A stretch of DNA of 64,000 nt from Gemmatimonadales bacterium (GCA_007695195.1 REEG01000148.1:42362-106361); one strand, 5' to 3'; numbered from the stretch's first letter, positions 23,290 through 32,465 are shown. Made by a program: numbers and translations. Notes: generated by a model not told the origin, from the sequence alone.

Positions 23290-24921
23290 ATGAACCTACG
23301 TCGTCGCGTGACCCTTCTGGCCTCGCCTCTGCTCCTTCTGGGTATGGTCGTCTCGGGATGTGAGCCTTCCGCCGAGGCAGGTGACACGACCGTGTCTCGA
23401 GCCGGTCCGTCCGAGGCCCCCCTTCGCATTGCCGTCGCCCGGTTCTCCCACGAGACCTGCACCTTCTGCCCCGGAGAGGATCCGGGCATCGAGGACTGGA
23501 CCCGCATGGGCCCGCCTCTCACCGGCGAGGAGTTGGTGGAGACCGGCGGATACGTGGGTGGCTTCGTGCACCAGGCCAGGGAGTTCGGCGATGTGGAGGT
23601 GGTGGGGCTGACCTCGCCCCGGGGCGTATTCGGCGGCACCTCCCGGACCTGGAACCAGGAAGAGGTCTTCGATCACTTCGTGGGGATCATGCTGGACGAG
23701 TTGGAGGCGGCCATGCCTGTGGATGGCGTCTTCCTCTCGGTCCACGGAGCCATGGCGGTGCGGAATATCCCCCGCCCCGAAGCCGAGATGGCCCGGCGCT
23801 TCCGGGAGGTGGTGGGACCTGATGTTCCCATCGTGGCGACCTTCGACCTGCACGGGAACGAGGACGGGGAATTCCTCCGCTGGGCCGACGGGTCGTTCGT
23901 GACCAAGCGCTTCCCCCACTACGACGCCTGGCTCCAGGGTGAACGGGCGGCGCGGTACATCCGTTCGGTGATCCACGGGACGTATCGGCCCACCACCGCC
24001 GTGCGGCGTCCTCCCATCCTTACCGCCACCGTGCTCCAGTGGACGGGTCAGTCTCCACTCATGGACGTCATGGAACGCGCCCGTCGCTGGGAAGATCGGG
24101 AGCCCGGCGCCGTGGTGAACGTCTTCCTGGGTTTCCCCTGGTCAGATGTTCCCAATCTGGGGACCTCCATCCACGTCATGACCAATGACGATCAGGAGCT
24201 GGCCGACGCCATCGCCGACGACATGGCGGAGTTCATCTGGCGGGTCCGATCGGACTGGGCCACCGGTGAATTCCCGCTGCCGGCGGAGGCCGTGGCCATG
24301 GCCCAGGATGCCATCGAAGCCGGGGCGGTACCGGTGGTGCTGGCTGATTACTGGGATCGCCCCGGCGATGCTACCTGGACGCTCCGGGAGCTGGTGGAGC
24401 GGAATGTCCCCCGGGTTCTCTACTCTGCCCTCACCGATGAGCCGGCGCTGGACTGGATCTGGGAGCAGGACCTGCAGCCGGGAGACCCCTTCGACCGGGA
24501 GGTGGGAGGCTACACGGGCGAACAGGCCGGGGAGCCCGTCCGCATCCAGGGAGAACTCATCTGGCGTGGTGCGCGGTTCGGCTACGACCGGGTCGCTGCC
24601 ATTGCGCACGGCGATGGGAGTGTGTTGATCCTGGCGCCTGCGTATCAGCAGAACACCGCTCCGGGGCAGATGCGCTTCGGCCCCATCGAGCCCGACGACT
24701 TCGATGTCTTCGTGCTCAAGACCCGGGTGCACTTCCGGCGCGGCTTCGACGAGACGGGGTACGCGCCCACCATCATCATCGTGGACGCACCAGGCGACTG
24801 GTTCGGCACGACCCGCCTGGAGGCCCTGGATTACCAAAACACCCAGGCGAACGATTTCTATCCCTTCGGAACACCGCGGGACTGGCGCGATGAGGCACCG
24901 GACCGCTGGAGCGGATCCTGA
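23290..24921 (+). CDS. M81-family (MlrC-like) metallopeptidase, lipoprotein
   Basis: Predicted exported metallopeptidase of the microcystin-degradation MlrC family, 543 residues. The N-terminus MNLRRRVTLLASPLLLLGMVVSGC has a lipobox (VVSGC, Cys24), unlike cytoplasmic MlrC. The M81 N-domain begins LRIAVARFSHETCTFCPG, continues with FLSVHGAMAV, and has FDLHGNEDG and a metal-site candidate in KRFPHYDAWLQGERAA. The C-domain is marked by NVFLGFPWSDVPNLGTSIHV and VVLADYWDRPGDATW. The family's substrates are mostly unknown; breakdown of linearised cyclic peptides is the best-studied case. A GTG three bases upstream is an alternative start. The next lipoprotein gene starts 42 bases later on the same strand. 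Confidence 0.9.
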   Translation: MNLRRRVTLLASPLLLLGMVVSGCEPSAEAGDTTVSRAGPSEAPLRIAVARFSHETCTFCPGEDPGIEDWTRMGPPLTGEELVETGGYVGGFVHQAREFGDVEVVGLTSPRGVFGGTSRTWNQEEVFDHFVGIMLDELEAAMPVDGVFLSVHGAMAVRNIPRPEAEMARRFREVVGPDVPIVATFDLHGNEDGEFLRWADGSFVTKRFPHYDAWLQGERAARYIRSVIHGTYRPTTAVRRPPILTATVLQWTGQSPLMDVMERARRWEDREPGAVVNVFLGFPWSDVPNLGTSIHVMTNDDQELADAIADDMAEFIWRVRSDWATGEFPLPAEAVAMAQDAIEAGAVPVVLADYWDRPGDATWTLRELVERNVPRVLYSALTDEPALDWIWEQDLQPGDPFDREVGGYTGEQAGEPVRIQGELIWRGARFGYDRVAAIAHGDGSVLILAPAYQQNTAPGQMRFGPIEPDDFDVFVLKTRVHFRRGFDETGYAPTIIIVDAPGDWFGTTRLEALDYQNTQANDFYPFGTPRDWRDEAPDRWSGS

Positions 24922-24963
24922 CCAGGGTCCCAACCATTTCCCGAGCATGAGAGGTGATGCAGG

Positions 24964-26127
24964 ATGGGTGAAAAGCAACGACGTGGCGTGATGGCAGGGG
25001 TTCTGGCAGTGGCTTTCCTTGCGGCCGGGTGCGATCCGGCCGAGGATGCGGCCGAGACGGTAGGCTCCCCGGGGAGCACCGAGGCGCAACACGAGGATGT
25101 CCACGGCGCGTTCCTGGCCAACCTCTCGGTCCACTGCGGGGAATCCTTTCCCGGCGTGGTGAACGCGGCCCCCGAGGGGGATCCCTACTTTTCCCCGGGG
25201 CTGGACCTGGTCCTGACCTTCCGGGAATGCGGGGAGGAGGAGGTCCGGGTTCCGGTCTACGCCGGAGACAATGCCTCCCGGACCTGGATCTTCACCCGGA
25301 CCGGTGGCGGAGTGGACCTTCGCCACGACCATCGGTATCCCGACGGTACGCCGGAGCCCAATACCTTCTACGGCTCCTTCGTGTCCGAGCCTCCCATCGG
25401 GCTGGAGGCTCCCACGGCCAACGCCCACAATTTCCAACGGGTCCGGGATGATGGGATGGTCACGGGATGGCGCGTCGAGATCATACCCGGCGAGCGATAC
25501 ACCTACGGGACGCAGCGGGACGGGGAGTGGCGCCACCGCTTCGACTTTGATCTGAGCACCCCGGTGGAGAACCCGCTGGAGCCGTGGGGGCATCCGCCGG
25601 TGGGTGAGGTGGCTTCCTTGGCGCCGGCCCAGCAAGAGTTCTGGGACAATCTGGCCTCCCACTGCGGTCAGGCCTTCGAAGGGCGGCTGATTGAAAGGCC
25701 CGACCCGGATCCCAACTTCGAGGGGGATGAGGTGATGACGGTCCATTTCCGGGGGTGTGGCGACAGCCGTCTGGCTCTGCCCTTCCACGTGGATGACAAC
25801 CGGTCCCGCACCTGGCTTCTGACCCGGACCACGGCGGGCATCGATCTTCGCCACGACCACCGGCACGAGGATGGGTCTCCCGAACCCAGCACCTGGTACG
25901 GGGCGCACACACCCGGCGAGGGGACGGCCAATCGCCAGGAGTTCATCCGGGCCAACGGCGGGGATGTCCCGTCGGGTTGGGCCATCGAGATCGTGCCCGG
26001 CGAGCGCTACACCTATGGCACCATCCGGGACGGGGAGTGGAACTACCGCATCGACTTCGACCTCACCACGCCCGTGTCCGAGCCTCCGGCTCCGTGGGGA
26101 CACGAGGGCTCGACCGCGGCACGGTGA
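24964..26127 (+). CDS. Lipoprotein with two tandem copies of an unnamed domain
   Basis: A 387-residue predicted lipoprotein (lipobox AFLAAGC, Cys23). The mature part is two copies of one domain, about 47-210 and 225-380. Matching landmarks recur 170-176 residues apart: HCG (57/233), a second cysteine (89/265), DNxSRTW (102/278), DLRHDHR (118/294), GERYTYGT (176/346), FDFDL (193/363) and PWGH (207/377). Each copy has two cysteines that could form a disulfide and a conserved HDH cluster that could bind metal. I recall single-copy secreted relatives with the SRTW...LRHDHR pattern but no established function. It sits 42 bases behind the M81 peptidase lipoprotein, so both may act at the same envelope site. 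Confidence 0.88.
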   Translation: MGEKQRRGVMAGVLAVAFLAAGCDPAEDAAETVGSPGSTEAQHEDVHGAFLANLSVHCGESFPGVVNAAPEGDPYFSPGLDLVLTFRECGEEEVRVPVYAGDNASRTWIFTRTGGGVDLRHDHRYPDGTPEPNTFYGSFVSEPPIGLEAPTANAHNFQRVRDDGMVTGWRVEIIPGERYTYGTQRDGEWRHRFDFDLSTPVENPLEPWGHPPVGEVASLAPAQQEFWDNLASHCGQAFEGRLIERPDPDPNFEGDEVMTVHFRGCGDSRLALPFHVDDNRSRTWLLTRTTAGIDLRHDHRHEDGSPEPSTWYGAHTPGEGTANRQEFIRANGGDVPSGWAIEIVPGERYTYGTIRDGEWNYRIDFDLTTPVSEPPAPWGHEGSTAAR

Positions 26128-26141
26128 CCTGAAGAACCATG

Positions 26142-26173
26142 GGGGGCGGGCCGATGGGTTCCGGCCCGCCCCC
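26142..26173. terminator. Stem-loop between convergent genes, possible bidirectional terminator
   Basis: A perfect 11-bp GC-only stem (26142-26152 with 26163-26173) with a ten-base loop starts 15 bases after the duplicated lipoprotein stop, facing the convergent ArsR gene. Neither side has a real T tract, so intrinsic termination is uncertain. Confidence 0.45.
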
Positions 26174-26280
26174 GGTGTCCGTGGGACTGGTCGCCAGGAG
26201 GGAGAGGCGCTGAGCCCACGATTGCTGGCGTTGGCTGCGCTCCTGGCGCAGGACGGGAAAGAGCGAGCGGCTGCGGCGAT

Positions 26281-26616
26281 TCAGTCCTCGAATACCTTCC
26301 GTTGCGCTTCGGCCTCTTCCTGGATCTTGCCGCACATCATGTCACAGAGGGCATTGACGCGTTCGTCGGAGAGACGATAGTGGACGTAGAGGCCCTCCTT
26401 GCGCCGCTCAACGAACCCGTTCTGGTGAAGAAGCTGCAGGTGTTTGGAGACGTTGGCCGGGTGGAGTCCGGTCCGGTCCGCCAGGTCGCCCACGGTGCTC
26501 TCGCCCCGCCTCAAGGTATCAAGGATGCAAAGGCGAGCCGGCTCGGCCAGGGCCTTGAACCGATCCGCCACCATCTCCAGGAGCTGAGGTGGCATGGGGT
26601 TGTCGCTGATGGCCAT
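26281..26616 (-). CDS. ArsR-family winged-helix transcriptional regulator
   Basis: Small repressor of 111 residues. The ArsR fold is clear: FKALAEPARLCILDTL (20-35), ESTVGDLADRTGLHPANVSKHLQLL (39-63) with the recognition helix NVSKHL, and the wing GFVERRKEGLYVHYRL. Cysteines are at 30, 91 and 95; the C91-x3-C95 pair in the last helix could bind metal or react with oxidants, but the classic arsenic ELCVC site is absent. The start was set at MAISDNP because GAGGA lies six bases upstream; the longer frame is non-homologous. The gene stands alone, and the divergent neighbour is typA, 291 bases away. The inducer is unknown. Confidence 0.9.
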   Translation of the reverse strand: MAISDNPMPPQLLEMVADRFKALAEPARLCILDTLRRGESTVGDLADRTGLHPANVSKHLQLLHQNGFVERRKEGLYVHYRLSDERVNALCDMMCGKIQEEAEAQRKVFED

Positions 26617-26907
26617 GATGCGTCCTCGCCCGGACGGATGAGTCTGGACCCTGAAGGGCCCGGGGACGACCCCCGGGGCGAACGGGTCGTCCGGAGCCCC
26701 GTCGCATCCGAAAAGATGATAGAGGTTCAGACCCGAGTCCAATGTCTGGGCAGGGCGGAGGGACTCCCGCCACTCCCCGGTGAGGACGGATCATAGTACC
26801 CGGATCCACTTTTCAGGGTCTTTGGTGTTATCTTACACGGCTACACATGGGACGCCTCCCGGCTCCCGTGTCCTCTACCCCCGGATCGCACACGCCCGCA
26901 TCGCCCC

Positions 26908-28749
26908 ATGGACATCCGAAACATCGCCATCATCGCCCACGTGGACCACGGCAAGACGACCCTCGTGGACAAAATGCTTCGCCAGGCCGGCGTCTTCCGG
27001 GACAATCAGGAGGTCCAGGAGCGGATCATGGACTCGAACCCCCTGGAGAGGGAACGGGGCATCACCATCCTGTCCAAGAACACGGCGGTCCGCTGGCGCG
27101 ACGTCAAGATCAACATCGTGGACACGCCCGGTCACGCCGACTTCGGGGGTGAGGTGGAGCGTATCCTCCGGATGGTGGACGGCGTTCTCCTGCTGGTGGA
27201 TGCGGTGGAGGGCCCCATGCCCCAGACCCGCTTCGTGACCCGGAAGGCGCTGGAGTTGGGACATATGCCGGTGGTGGTCATCAACAAGGTGGACCGTGAC
27301 GCCAGTCGGCCCAAGGAGGTCTATGACGAGGTGCTGGAACTCTTCATGGAGCTGGAGGCCTCGGACACTCAGTTGGACGCCCCGTTTCTCTACGCCTCCG
27401 GGCTGGACGGGTGGGCCGCCACCGAACCCGGCGCACGGGGAGACTCTCTGGCTCCCCTCTTCGAATCCATCCTGGAGCACGTTCCGGCGCCCACTGCGGA
27501 TCCCGAGGGCCCCTTCCAGATGCTGGTCTCCACCCTGGACCACTCCGCCTACGTAGGCCGCATCGCCATTGGTCGTGTGGAGCGGGGCCGCATCCGGAAG
27601 GGAGACCCGCTGACCCTCCTCCCCTTCGGCGAGCCGGGCCCTGTAGCTGAGGGAGAGGCCCGGAGGTCCCGGGTGACCAAGCTCTTCTCGTTCCAGGGGC
27701 TGGAGCGGGTGGAGGTGGAAGAGGCCGTGGCCGGAGACATCGTGGCCCTTGCGGGGATCGAGGAGGTGGATATCGGTCAGACCCTCACCGATCCGGCACA
27801 CCGGGATCGTCTACGGGGCATCCAGGTGGAGGAGCCCACCCTCTCGGTGGACTTCACCGTGAACAACTCTCCCTTTGCCGGCCAGGTGGGGAAGTTCGTC
27901 ACCACCCGCCAGCTTCGCGACCGCCTCATGAAGGAGCTGGAGCGGAACGTGGCGCTCCGGGTCGAGGAGACGGAGCAGACCGACACCTTCGCCGTCTCCG
28001 GGCGCGGGGAACTCCATCTCTCCATTCTCATGGAGACCATGCGACGGGAGGGCTACGAATTCCAGGTGTCCCGGCCCCGGGTCATCGAGAAGAGGGGCCC
28101 GGACGGCACGCGCCTCGAGCCCTACGAGGAAGTGCTCATCGACGTCCCCGACGACATGGTGGGGACCGTCATGGAGCGCCTCGGGCCCCGTCGCGGCGAG
28201 ATGCGGGATATGCGGGCCACCGGCACGGGAACGACCCGTCTGGTCTTCCGAATCCCGGCGCGAGGTCTGTTCGGGTACCGCTCCGAATTCCTCACCGATA
28301 CCCGGGGTGAGGGGATCCTGAACCACCACTTCCTGGAGTACGCCCCCCACGCTGGGGCCATTCAGGGCCGCAGGAAGGGGGTTTTGGTGGCGGACCGGGA
28401 GACGGAGGCACTGGCCTACGCCCTCTTCAACCTGCAGGAGCGTGGTACCATGTTCGTGGGGCCCGGAGCTCGGGTCTACACAGGGATGATCGTAGGGGAG
28501 CATATTCGCCCCGGCGACCTGGATGTGAATGTAGGGAAGGGGAAGAAGCTCACCAACATGCGGGCCGCCGGATCCGACGACAACATCCGGCTCGAGCCGC
28601 CCCGGTCCCTGACCCTGGAGCTGGCACTGGAGTTCATTGACGATGACGAACTCATCGAGGTGACCCCTGATGCCATCCGGCTTCGCAAGAAGGAGTTGGA
28701 CGCGAATCGCCGCAAGAAGGCCCAGAAGGCGCTGGCCGCCTCCAACTGA
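26908..28749 (+). CDS. typA: Translational GTPase TypA/BipA
   Basis: Ribosome-associated GTPase of 613 residues, the full TypA length, active in ribosome assembly and stress or cold adaptation. GTP motifs are G1 AHVDHGKT (10-17), G2 in ERERGITI (47-54), G3 DTPGHADF (72-79) and G4 NKVD (126-129). Domain 2 follows ([18 protein letters not shown]), then domains III and V ([27 protein letters not shown]) and the TypA-only C-terminal domain with [28 protein letters not shown] and the basic end [13 protein letters not shown]. No ribosome site precedes the ATG. An AT-rich patch at about 26810-26840 is the likeliest promoter area but matches no consensus well. Confidence 0.97.
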   Translation: MDIRNIAIIAHVDHGKTTLVDKMLRQAGVFRDNQEVQERIMDSNPLERERGITILSKNTAVRWRDVKINIVDTPGHADFGGEVERILRMVDGVLLLVDAVEGPMPQTRFVTRKALELGHMPVVVINKVDRDASRPKEVYDEVLELFMELEASDTQLDAPFLYASGLDGWAATEPGARGDSLAPLFESILEHVPAPTADPEGPFQMLVSTLDHSAYVGRIAIGRVERGRIRKGDPLTLLPFGEPGPVAEGEARRSRVTKLFSFQGLERVEVEEAVAGDIVALAGIEEVDIGQTLTDPAHRDRLRGIQVEEPTLSVDFTVNNSPFAGQVGKFVTTRQLRDRLMKELERNVALRVEETEQTDTFAVSGRGELHLSILMETMRREGYEFQVSRPRVIEKRGPDGTRLEPYEEVLIDVPDDMVGTVMERLGPRRGEMRDMRATGTGTTRLVFRIPARGLFGYRSEFLTDTRGEGILNHHFLEYAPHAGAIQGRRKGVLVADRETEALAYALFNLQERGTMFVGPGARVYTGMIVGEHIRPGDLDVNVGKGKKLTNMRAAGSDDNIRLEPPRSLTLELALEFIDDDELIEVTPDAIRLRKKELDANRRKKAQKALAASN

Positions 28750-28799
28750 CCGGGTCGCCCCCGATCGATATTTCAAGTAGACCGAGGAGTACGTTCCGT

Positions 28800-29339
28800 A
28801 TGATGTCCCCCGAACGCTACGTCGCCGCCCTCACCTTCGCGGAGTACCTGGAGGAGGTGGAGGCGAATCGCGACCTCTGGCAAGGCTTGTGGCAGCGCGC
28901 TGCTCTCCCCGACGATCTCCGGAAGCGGGCGTCGGAGGTGGAGGGCAGATGGCACCTGGCGGCGCTTACCGAGGACTGGTGCGGGGACGCGGTGAATTCC
29001 CTGGTCTGGGTGGCGCGCCTGGCCGAGGTGGCGCCGGGGGTTGAGCTGCGGGTCTTTTCCCGGGACGACAATCCCGACCTCATGGACGCGCACCTCACCG
29101 GGGGCGTGGCCCGGTCCATCCCGGTGGTTATTGCTTACGGAAGCGATTTCCGGGAAACCGGATGGTGGGGGCCTCGCCCCACCGAGCTACAGCGCTGGGT
29201 AAAGGAGGAGGGCTTGAAGCTCGATGTGGAGGAACGCTACGCCCGGGTGCGGCGCTGGTACGCGCGGGATCGGGGTCGGAGCACGGTGGCGGAGATCCTG
29301 GATCTCCTGGACTCAGCGGTAACCGCGGGTCACGACTAG
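28800..29339 (+). CDS. Thioredoxin-fold protein with WCGD active-site variant
   Basis: A 179-residue cytoplasmic thioredoxin-like protein. A helical N-terminal extension of about 50 residues precedes the fold. The active-site region reads EDWCGDAVNS (58-67), so only the first cysteine (C61) of the usual CxxC is present and the second is lost. The cis-proline region is SIPVVIAY and a typical WWGPRPTEL stretch follows. With one cysteine it cannot act as a classical dithiol reductase; monothiol chemistry or a structural role is likelier. GAGGAG lies ten bases before the ATG at 28800. It follows typA by 50 bases on the same strand and may share its transcript. Confidence 0.87.
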   Translation: MMSPERYVAALTFAEYLEEVEANRDLWQGLWQRAALPDDLRKRASEVEGRWHLAALTEDWCGDAVNSLVWVARLAEVAPGVELRVFSRDDNPDLMDAHLTGGVARSIPVVIAYGSDFRETGWWGPRPTELQRWVKEEGLKLDVEERYARVRRWYARDRGRSTVAEILDLLDSAVTAGHD

Positions 29340-29382
29340 GACGGCGGAGTCGAACTCCATTCCCAGAGGATCGGCTTCGTTC

Positions 29383-30630
29383 CTAGGGGATCCGTCCGGC
29401 CTCTCTCAGGAGCCGAACCACTTCATCCACCGGGATCGCCTCGGCAACGGTCCCGCCGTCGCCCTGTACCGTCCCGGCCGTCAGGACCGAGTTCAATACC
29501 GCTTCCTCCGTAGCTTCCACCACAGCCTGGAAGAGGGGGGACGTGGCCGAGTTGGGCAGATCCGCCACGGTGGGAAGGTCTCCTCCCGCCACCCGCCGTA
29601 CCGCCGGTGCCGTGGAGAAGGCCACGATGTAGTCACCGGATCCGTTCCCGGCGAAGGACCCGGTTCGCGCCAGGCCCATCATGGCCCGGGACGCCAGCCG
29701 TTCCAGGTTGCGGTCCGACAGGGGGGCGTCGGTGGCGATGACGATCATGATGGATCCATCTCCCTCATCGGCTTCCACCTGGCCCTGGAAAGAATACCGC
29801 CCCAGCGCCTCCCCGACCCGGACGCCGTCCACGGTGAGGATTCCCCCGAAGTTGGACTGGACCAGGACACCGACCCGGTAGCCCCCCAACGAAGCGGGAA
29901 GGACCCGGGAAGACGTGCCGATTCCACCCTTCCACCCGAACGCCCGAGTCCCGGTCCCGGCACCGACGGACCCCTCCTCCACCGCTCCGCCGGAAGCTCC
30001 TTCCAGAGCCGCCACCACGTGCTCGGCGCGAATGGGACGGGCACGGATGTCATTCAGGGCCCCGTCGTTGGTCTCCCCCACCAGGGGATTGATGGAGCGA
30101 ACCCCTTCCATTCCCGGGCGAGCCAGGAGCCATTCCACCATGGCGTCGGCGGCCCGCCACACGCAGAGGGTGCAGGTGAGGAGGATGGGGGTTTCCAGTT
30201 CGCCCAGTTCCCGTATCTGCGTGACCCCAACCAGCTTTCCGAATCCGTTCCCCACATGGATGGCGGCGGGCACCCGCTCCCGGAAGAGGTTTCCGGTGTG
30301 GGGGAGGATGGCGGTGACGCCGGTACGGACCGAATCGCCTTCCACCACCGTGGTCTGGCCCACCCGAACCCCCGCCACATCGGTGATGGCATTGGCCTCG
30401 CCGGTGGGGAAGATTCCGATCCGCAGGCCCAGGTCGCGAGCCCGGGGACGGTCCGTCGTCCTGGGTGCCTCCCATGACTGTTCCTCCGTCATGGCCGGCG
30501 GCTCCAGGGTCTGGCCGTGGAGGTGACCGGAGACCCTGGGGTGGCCCCATGGAAGAGCCAGAAGGAGGATGAGGGCGACCAGGGCCGGAAGTTCCGGGCG
30601 GGGGCGAGAAGAGGAAGATGAATGGCGCAT
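29383..30630 (-). CDS. Exported P1-family (DmpA/BapA-like) aminopeptidase
   Basis: N-terminal nucleophile peptidase, 415 residues, which should self-cleave into two chains. An N-terminal export signal ends near HLHGQ. The body opens with the family's DLGLRIGIFPTGEANAITDV and has LVGETNDG, GGIGTSSRVLP and VQSNFGG. The presumed nucleophile is S293 in DGSIMIVIATDAP, with cleavage after G292. S331 and D333 in NGSGD fall 38 and 40 residues further on, the spacing I recall for the other catalytic residues in BapA. Known members release D- or beta-amino acids from peptides. The start MRHSSSSSR was chosen because it begins the export signal; the frame upstream antisense to ctaB is not homologous. Confidence 0.93.
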   Translation of the reverse strand: MRHSSSSSRPRPELPALVALILLLALPWGHPRVSGHLHGQTLEPPAMTEEQSWEAPRTTDRPRARDLGLRIGIFPTGEANAITDVAGVRVGQTTVVEGDSVRTGVTAILPHTGNLFRERVPAAIHVGNGFGKLVGVTQIRELGELETPILLTCTLCVWRAADAMVEWLLARPGMEGVRSINPLVGETNDGALNDIRARPIRAEHVVAALEGASGGAVEEGSVGAGTGTRAFGWKGGIGTSSRVLPASLGGYRVGVLVQSNFGGILTVDGVRVGEALGRYSFQGQVEADEGDGSIMIVIATDAPLSDRNLERLASRAMMGLARTGSFAGNGSGDYIVAFSTAPAVRRVAGGDLPTVADLPNSATSPLFQAVVEATEEAVLNSVLTAGTVQGDGGTVAEAIPVDEVVRLLREAGRIP

Positions 30631-30700
30631 GGACCCGATCTGGTTGCACGGTGCGTGGGGGTCCACCGGAGCCGGAGCGGCATGTCCGGGCGCGATCCGG

Positions 30701-31654
30701 TCAGCCCCGGGGGAGCGTGTCGATGAGCATGAATCCCAGGAGCAGGGGCTGATAGCCCAGCGATCCCAGAAAGACCTTTCGCAGGGCCACACGCTCCATG
30801 GAGCGTGCCGCCTGAATGGTCCAGACCAGCAGGACGGCCCCGAGGACCAGGGCACCGGTGAAGTAGATCCACCCCGTAAGGTTGATGAGGGTGGGGACCA
30901 GGCTGACGGGAAGGAGCGCTACGGTGTAGAGGACCATCTGCCGCGCGATGATGGCACCGTCCCGGTCCGCCGGTGGGGTAAGGTAGAAGCCGGCCCGAGC
31001 GTAGTCTTCCCGGAGGAGCCAGGCCAACGCCAGGACATGGGGGAGTTGCCAGAGGAAGGCGATGGCAAAGAGCACCAGGCCACCCAGCGTAACCGTCCCG
31101 GTGGCTGCGCTCCACCCGATGAGCGCAGGCATGGCTCCGGGAATCGCCCCCACCAGGGTCGCCGAGTAGGAGCGGGATTTGAGCGGAGTGTACGCCAGAT
31201 TGTAGGCGGCGGCTGAGAACAGGGTGAGGGCGGCCGGAAGCCACCCCAGGGTGGCAAAGAGGTAGCCGGTACCCACCGCGATGAGAACGCTTCCAAAGAG
31301 AAGCGCCTCCACCGGCTTCACCCGGCCCGAGGGGATGGGGCGCCGGCGGGTGCGGAACATGAGGCGATCCACATCCCGTTCCAGATACTGGTTCAGCGCC
31401 AGCGCTCCGCCGGTGGCCAGTACGGTGCCCAGGAGGGTATGGAGAACCGGAAGGAGCGCCGCCTGTCCCGCCGCGCCCACAAAATAGGACACACCGGCCG
31501 TCATCATGACGAACCCGGCGATTCCCGGCTTCGTCAACTCATAGAACGCCCGGACCCGCTCACCGCCCCGTGCGGGCCCTGAAGCCCGGACGTCTGCCGT
31601 TTCGGCTGCGGCACGAGGTGGTGCGTCGCTGGAAGAGGCTTCGGCCGATGCCAT
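30701..31654 (-). CDS. ctaB: Protoheme IX farnesyltransferase (heme O synthase)
   Basis: Integral-membrane prenyltransferase that adds a farnesyl group to heme B to give heme O, needed for haem-copper oxidases. It has 317 residues from the chosen ATG and about nine membrane helices. The UbiA-type diphosphate-binding motif is NQYLERDVDRLMFRTRRRP, followed by IPSGRV, and the second aspartate-rich loop region is YTPLKSRS. The first 50 or so residues are Ala/Ser-rich and not family-like, so the true start could lie up to 28 codons upstream (31738) or further downstream. It is divergent from the ba3-type oxidase operon that needs its product, across a 363-base gap. Confidence 0.93.
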   Translation of the reverse strand: MASAEASSSDAPPRAAAETADVRASGPARGGERVRAFYELTKPGIAGFVMMTAGVSYFVGAAGQAALLPVLHTLLGTVLATGGALALNQYLERDVDRLMFRTRRRPIPSGRVKPVEALLFGSVLIAVGTGYLFATLGWLPAALTLFSAAAYNLAYTPLKSRSYSATLVGAIPGAMPALIGWSAATGTVTLGGLVLFAIAFLWQLPHVLALAWLLREDYARAGFYLTPPADRDGAIIARQMVLYTVALLPVSLVPTLINLTGWIYFTGALVLGAVLLVWTIQAARSMERVALRKVFLGSLGYQPLLLGFMLIDTLPRG

Positions 31655-32017
31655 CAGGGGCGGGTTCGGAGGCGGCGGGGGGCGGGGGGCAGGAATGTGC
31701 CTCGGCGGACGGAACAAGCCAGAGGATAGTCCCATCACCCGGGAAGTTGGCCGTAGCGGTGGAGGGGCGCAAGCGTTACGGGAACCGTGGCAGCCACGGA
31801 GCCGGTCGGAGCCGTCGATTCCGGCCGGAGTCGGCGAGCCCGAGGGCTGGAAGCGGGTCGGATACAGCTCGAAGAACGTTCCTTGCGTGAACTGGAATCG
31901 GTCTTACTTTCGGTAGAGCTTAAAGTCATGTAATCGACCCTCCCACCGCTGCCGGGGGGTGGTCCGCCCAATCGGATCTCCTCCCGAGTCGATCTCCTCC
32001 GAACTCGGTCCTCACCA
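31655..32017. other. Gap of 363 bases between ctaB and the oxidase operon
   Basis: Divergent control region for ctaB (minus) and the ba3 oxidase genes (plus). The stretch 31880-31935 is richer in A and T than its surroundings and holds a weak promoter-like pair, TTGCGT (31883) and TACTTT (31905). I see no gene, RNA structure or repeat here. Part of the left side could code for a longer ctaB N-terminus. Confidence 0.45.
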
Positions 32018-32263
32018 ATGGCGACTTCCTCCAAGTCCAGCGGCTCTTCCCCGTCGGTCCTGGGGTTTGGCCTGGCCCTGGCGTTCTTCTTCATCGCCGG
32101 CTCCGCCATGAGCCTGATCATCTGGGGCACCCTCAGCGACTTCATGGCTGGACGCCCGGTGGAGGGTGGTTTGTTTCTCCTCGCCCTGGCAGTTCTTGGC
32201 GTCTTTGTTGGTTTTGCCTGGCTCATGGCACGTTATCTCCAGAGCCGGGTTCCCTGGGAGTGA
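32018..32263 (+). CDS. Small membrane protein at the head of the ba3 oxidase operon
   Basis: An 81-residue protein with two predicted membrane helices (about 14-36 and 48-70) and a short polar N-terminus. I do not recognise a named family. It precedes the subunit IIa, II and I genes with 45 bases to the next start, so it is probably an assembly factor or small extra subunit of the oxidase; this rests on position only. No ribosome site is visible before the ATG. Base composition and codon use match the neighbours. Confidence 0.75.
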   Translation: MATSSKSSGSSPSVLGFGLALAFFFIAGSAMSLIIWGTLSDFMAGRPVEGGLFLLALAVLGVFVGFAWLMARYLQSRVPWE

Positions 32264-32308
32264 GCCGGCCTCTTCGCTCCCTTCGCTCCATCCCCACGGT
32301 TTGAATTC

Positions 32309-32461
32309 ATGAGTCAAGAGACGACATCCGCCGCTTCGGCACAGGGGGAGCAGGACGAGACGCTCCCACCACCCACCGGGACCCTCTTCCTCCTCATGCT
32401 CTACATCATGGCCATGGCCGGGATGTGGCTGTCCATCTACTTCGAGTTCATCGGGAGGTGA
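32309..32461 (+). CDS. Cytochrome c oxidase subunit IIa-like miniprotein (50 residues)
   Basis: A single-helix membrane protein of 50 residues (MSQETTSAAS... ending YFEFIGR). A polar, acidic N-terminus of about 22 residues is followed by PPTGTLFLLMLYIMAMAGMW and a short end. This matches the subunit IIa of ba3-type oxidases, a one-helix peptide that supplies the transmembrane helix missing from the short subunit II. It lies directly before the subunit II gene, whose ATG begins four bases after this stop, and the GGGAGGTGA that ends this gene acts as the ribosome site for the next. Its small size makes it easy to miss in annotation. Confidence 0.85.
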   Translation: MSQETTSAASAQGEQDETLPPPTGTLFLLMLYIMAMAGMWLSIYFEFIGR

Positions 32462-32465
32462 CGGG

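Noticed and set aside
24142..26103. Minus-strand open frame of 653 codons
   Set aside because: Antisense to the M81 peptidase and the duplicated lipoprotein. It shows an apparent internal repeat only because the lipoprotein gene itself is duplicated.
26142..26173. Strong intrinsic terminator between convergent genes
   Set aside because: The stem is perfect but neither side has a T tract, so it is listed only as a possible terminator.
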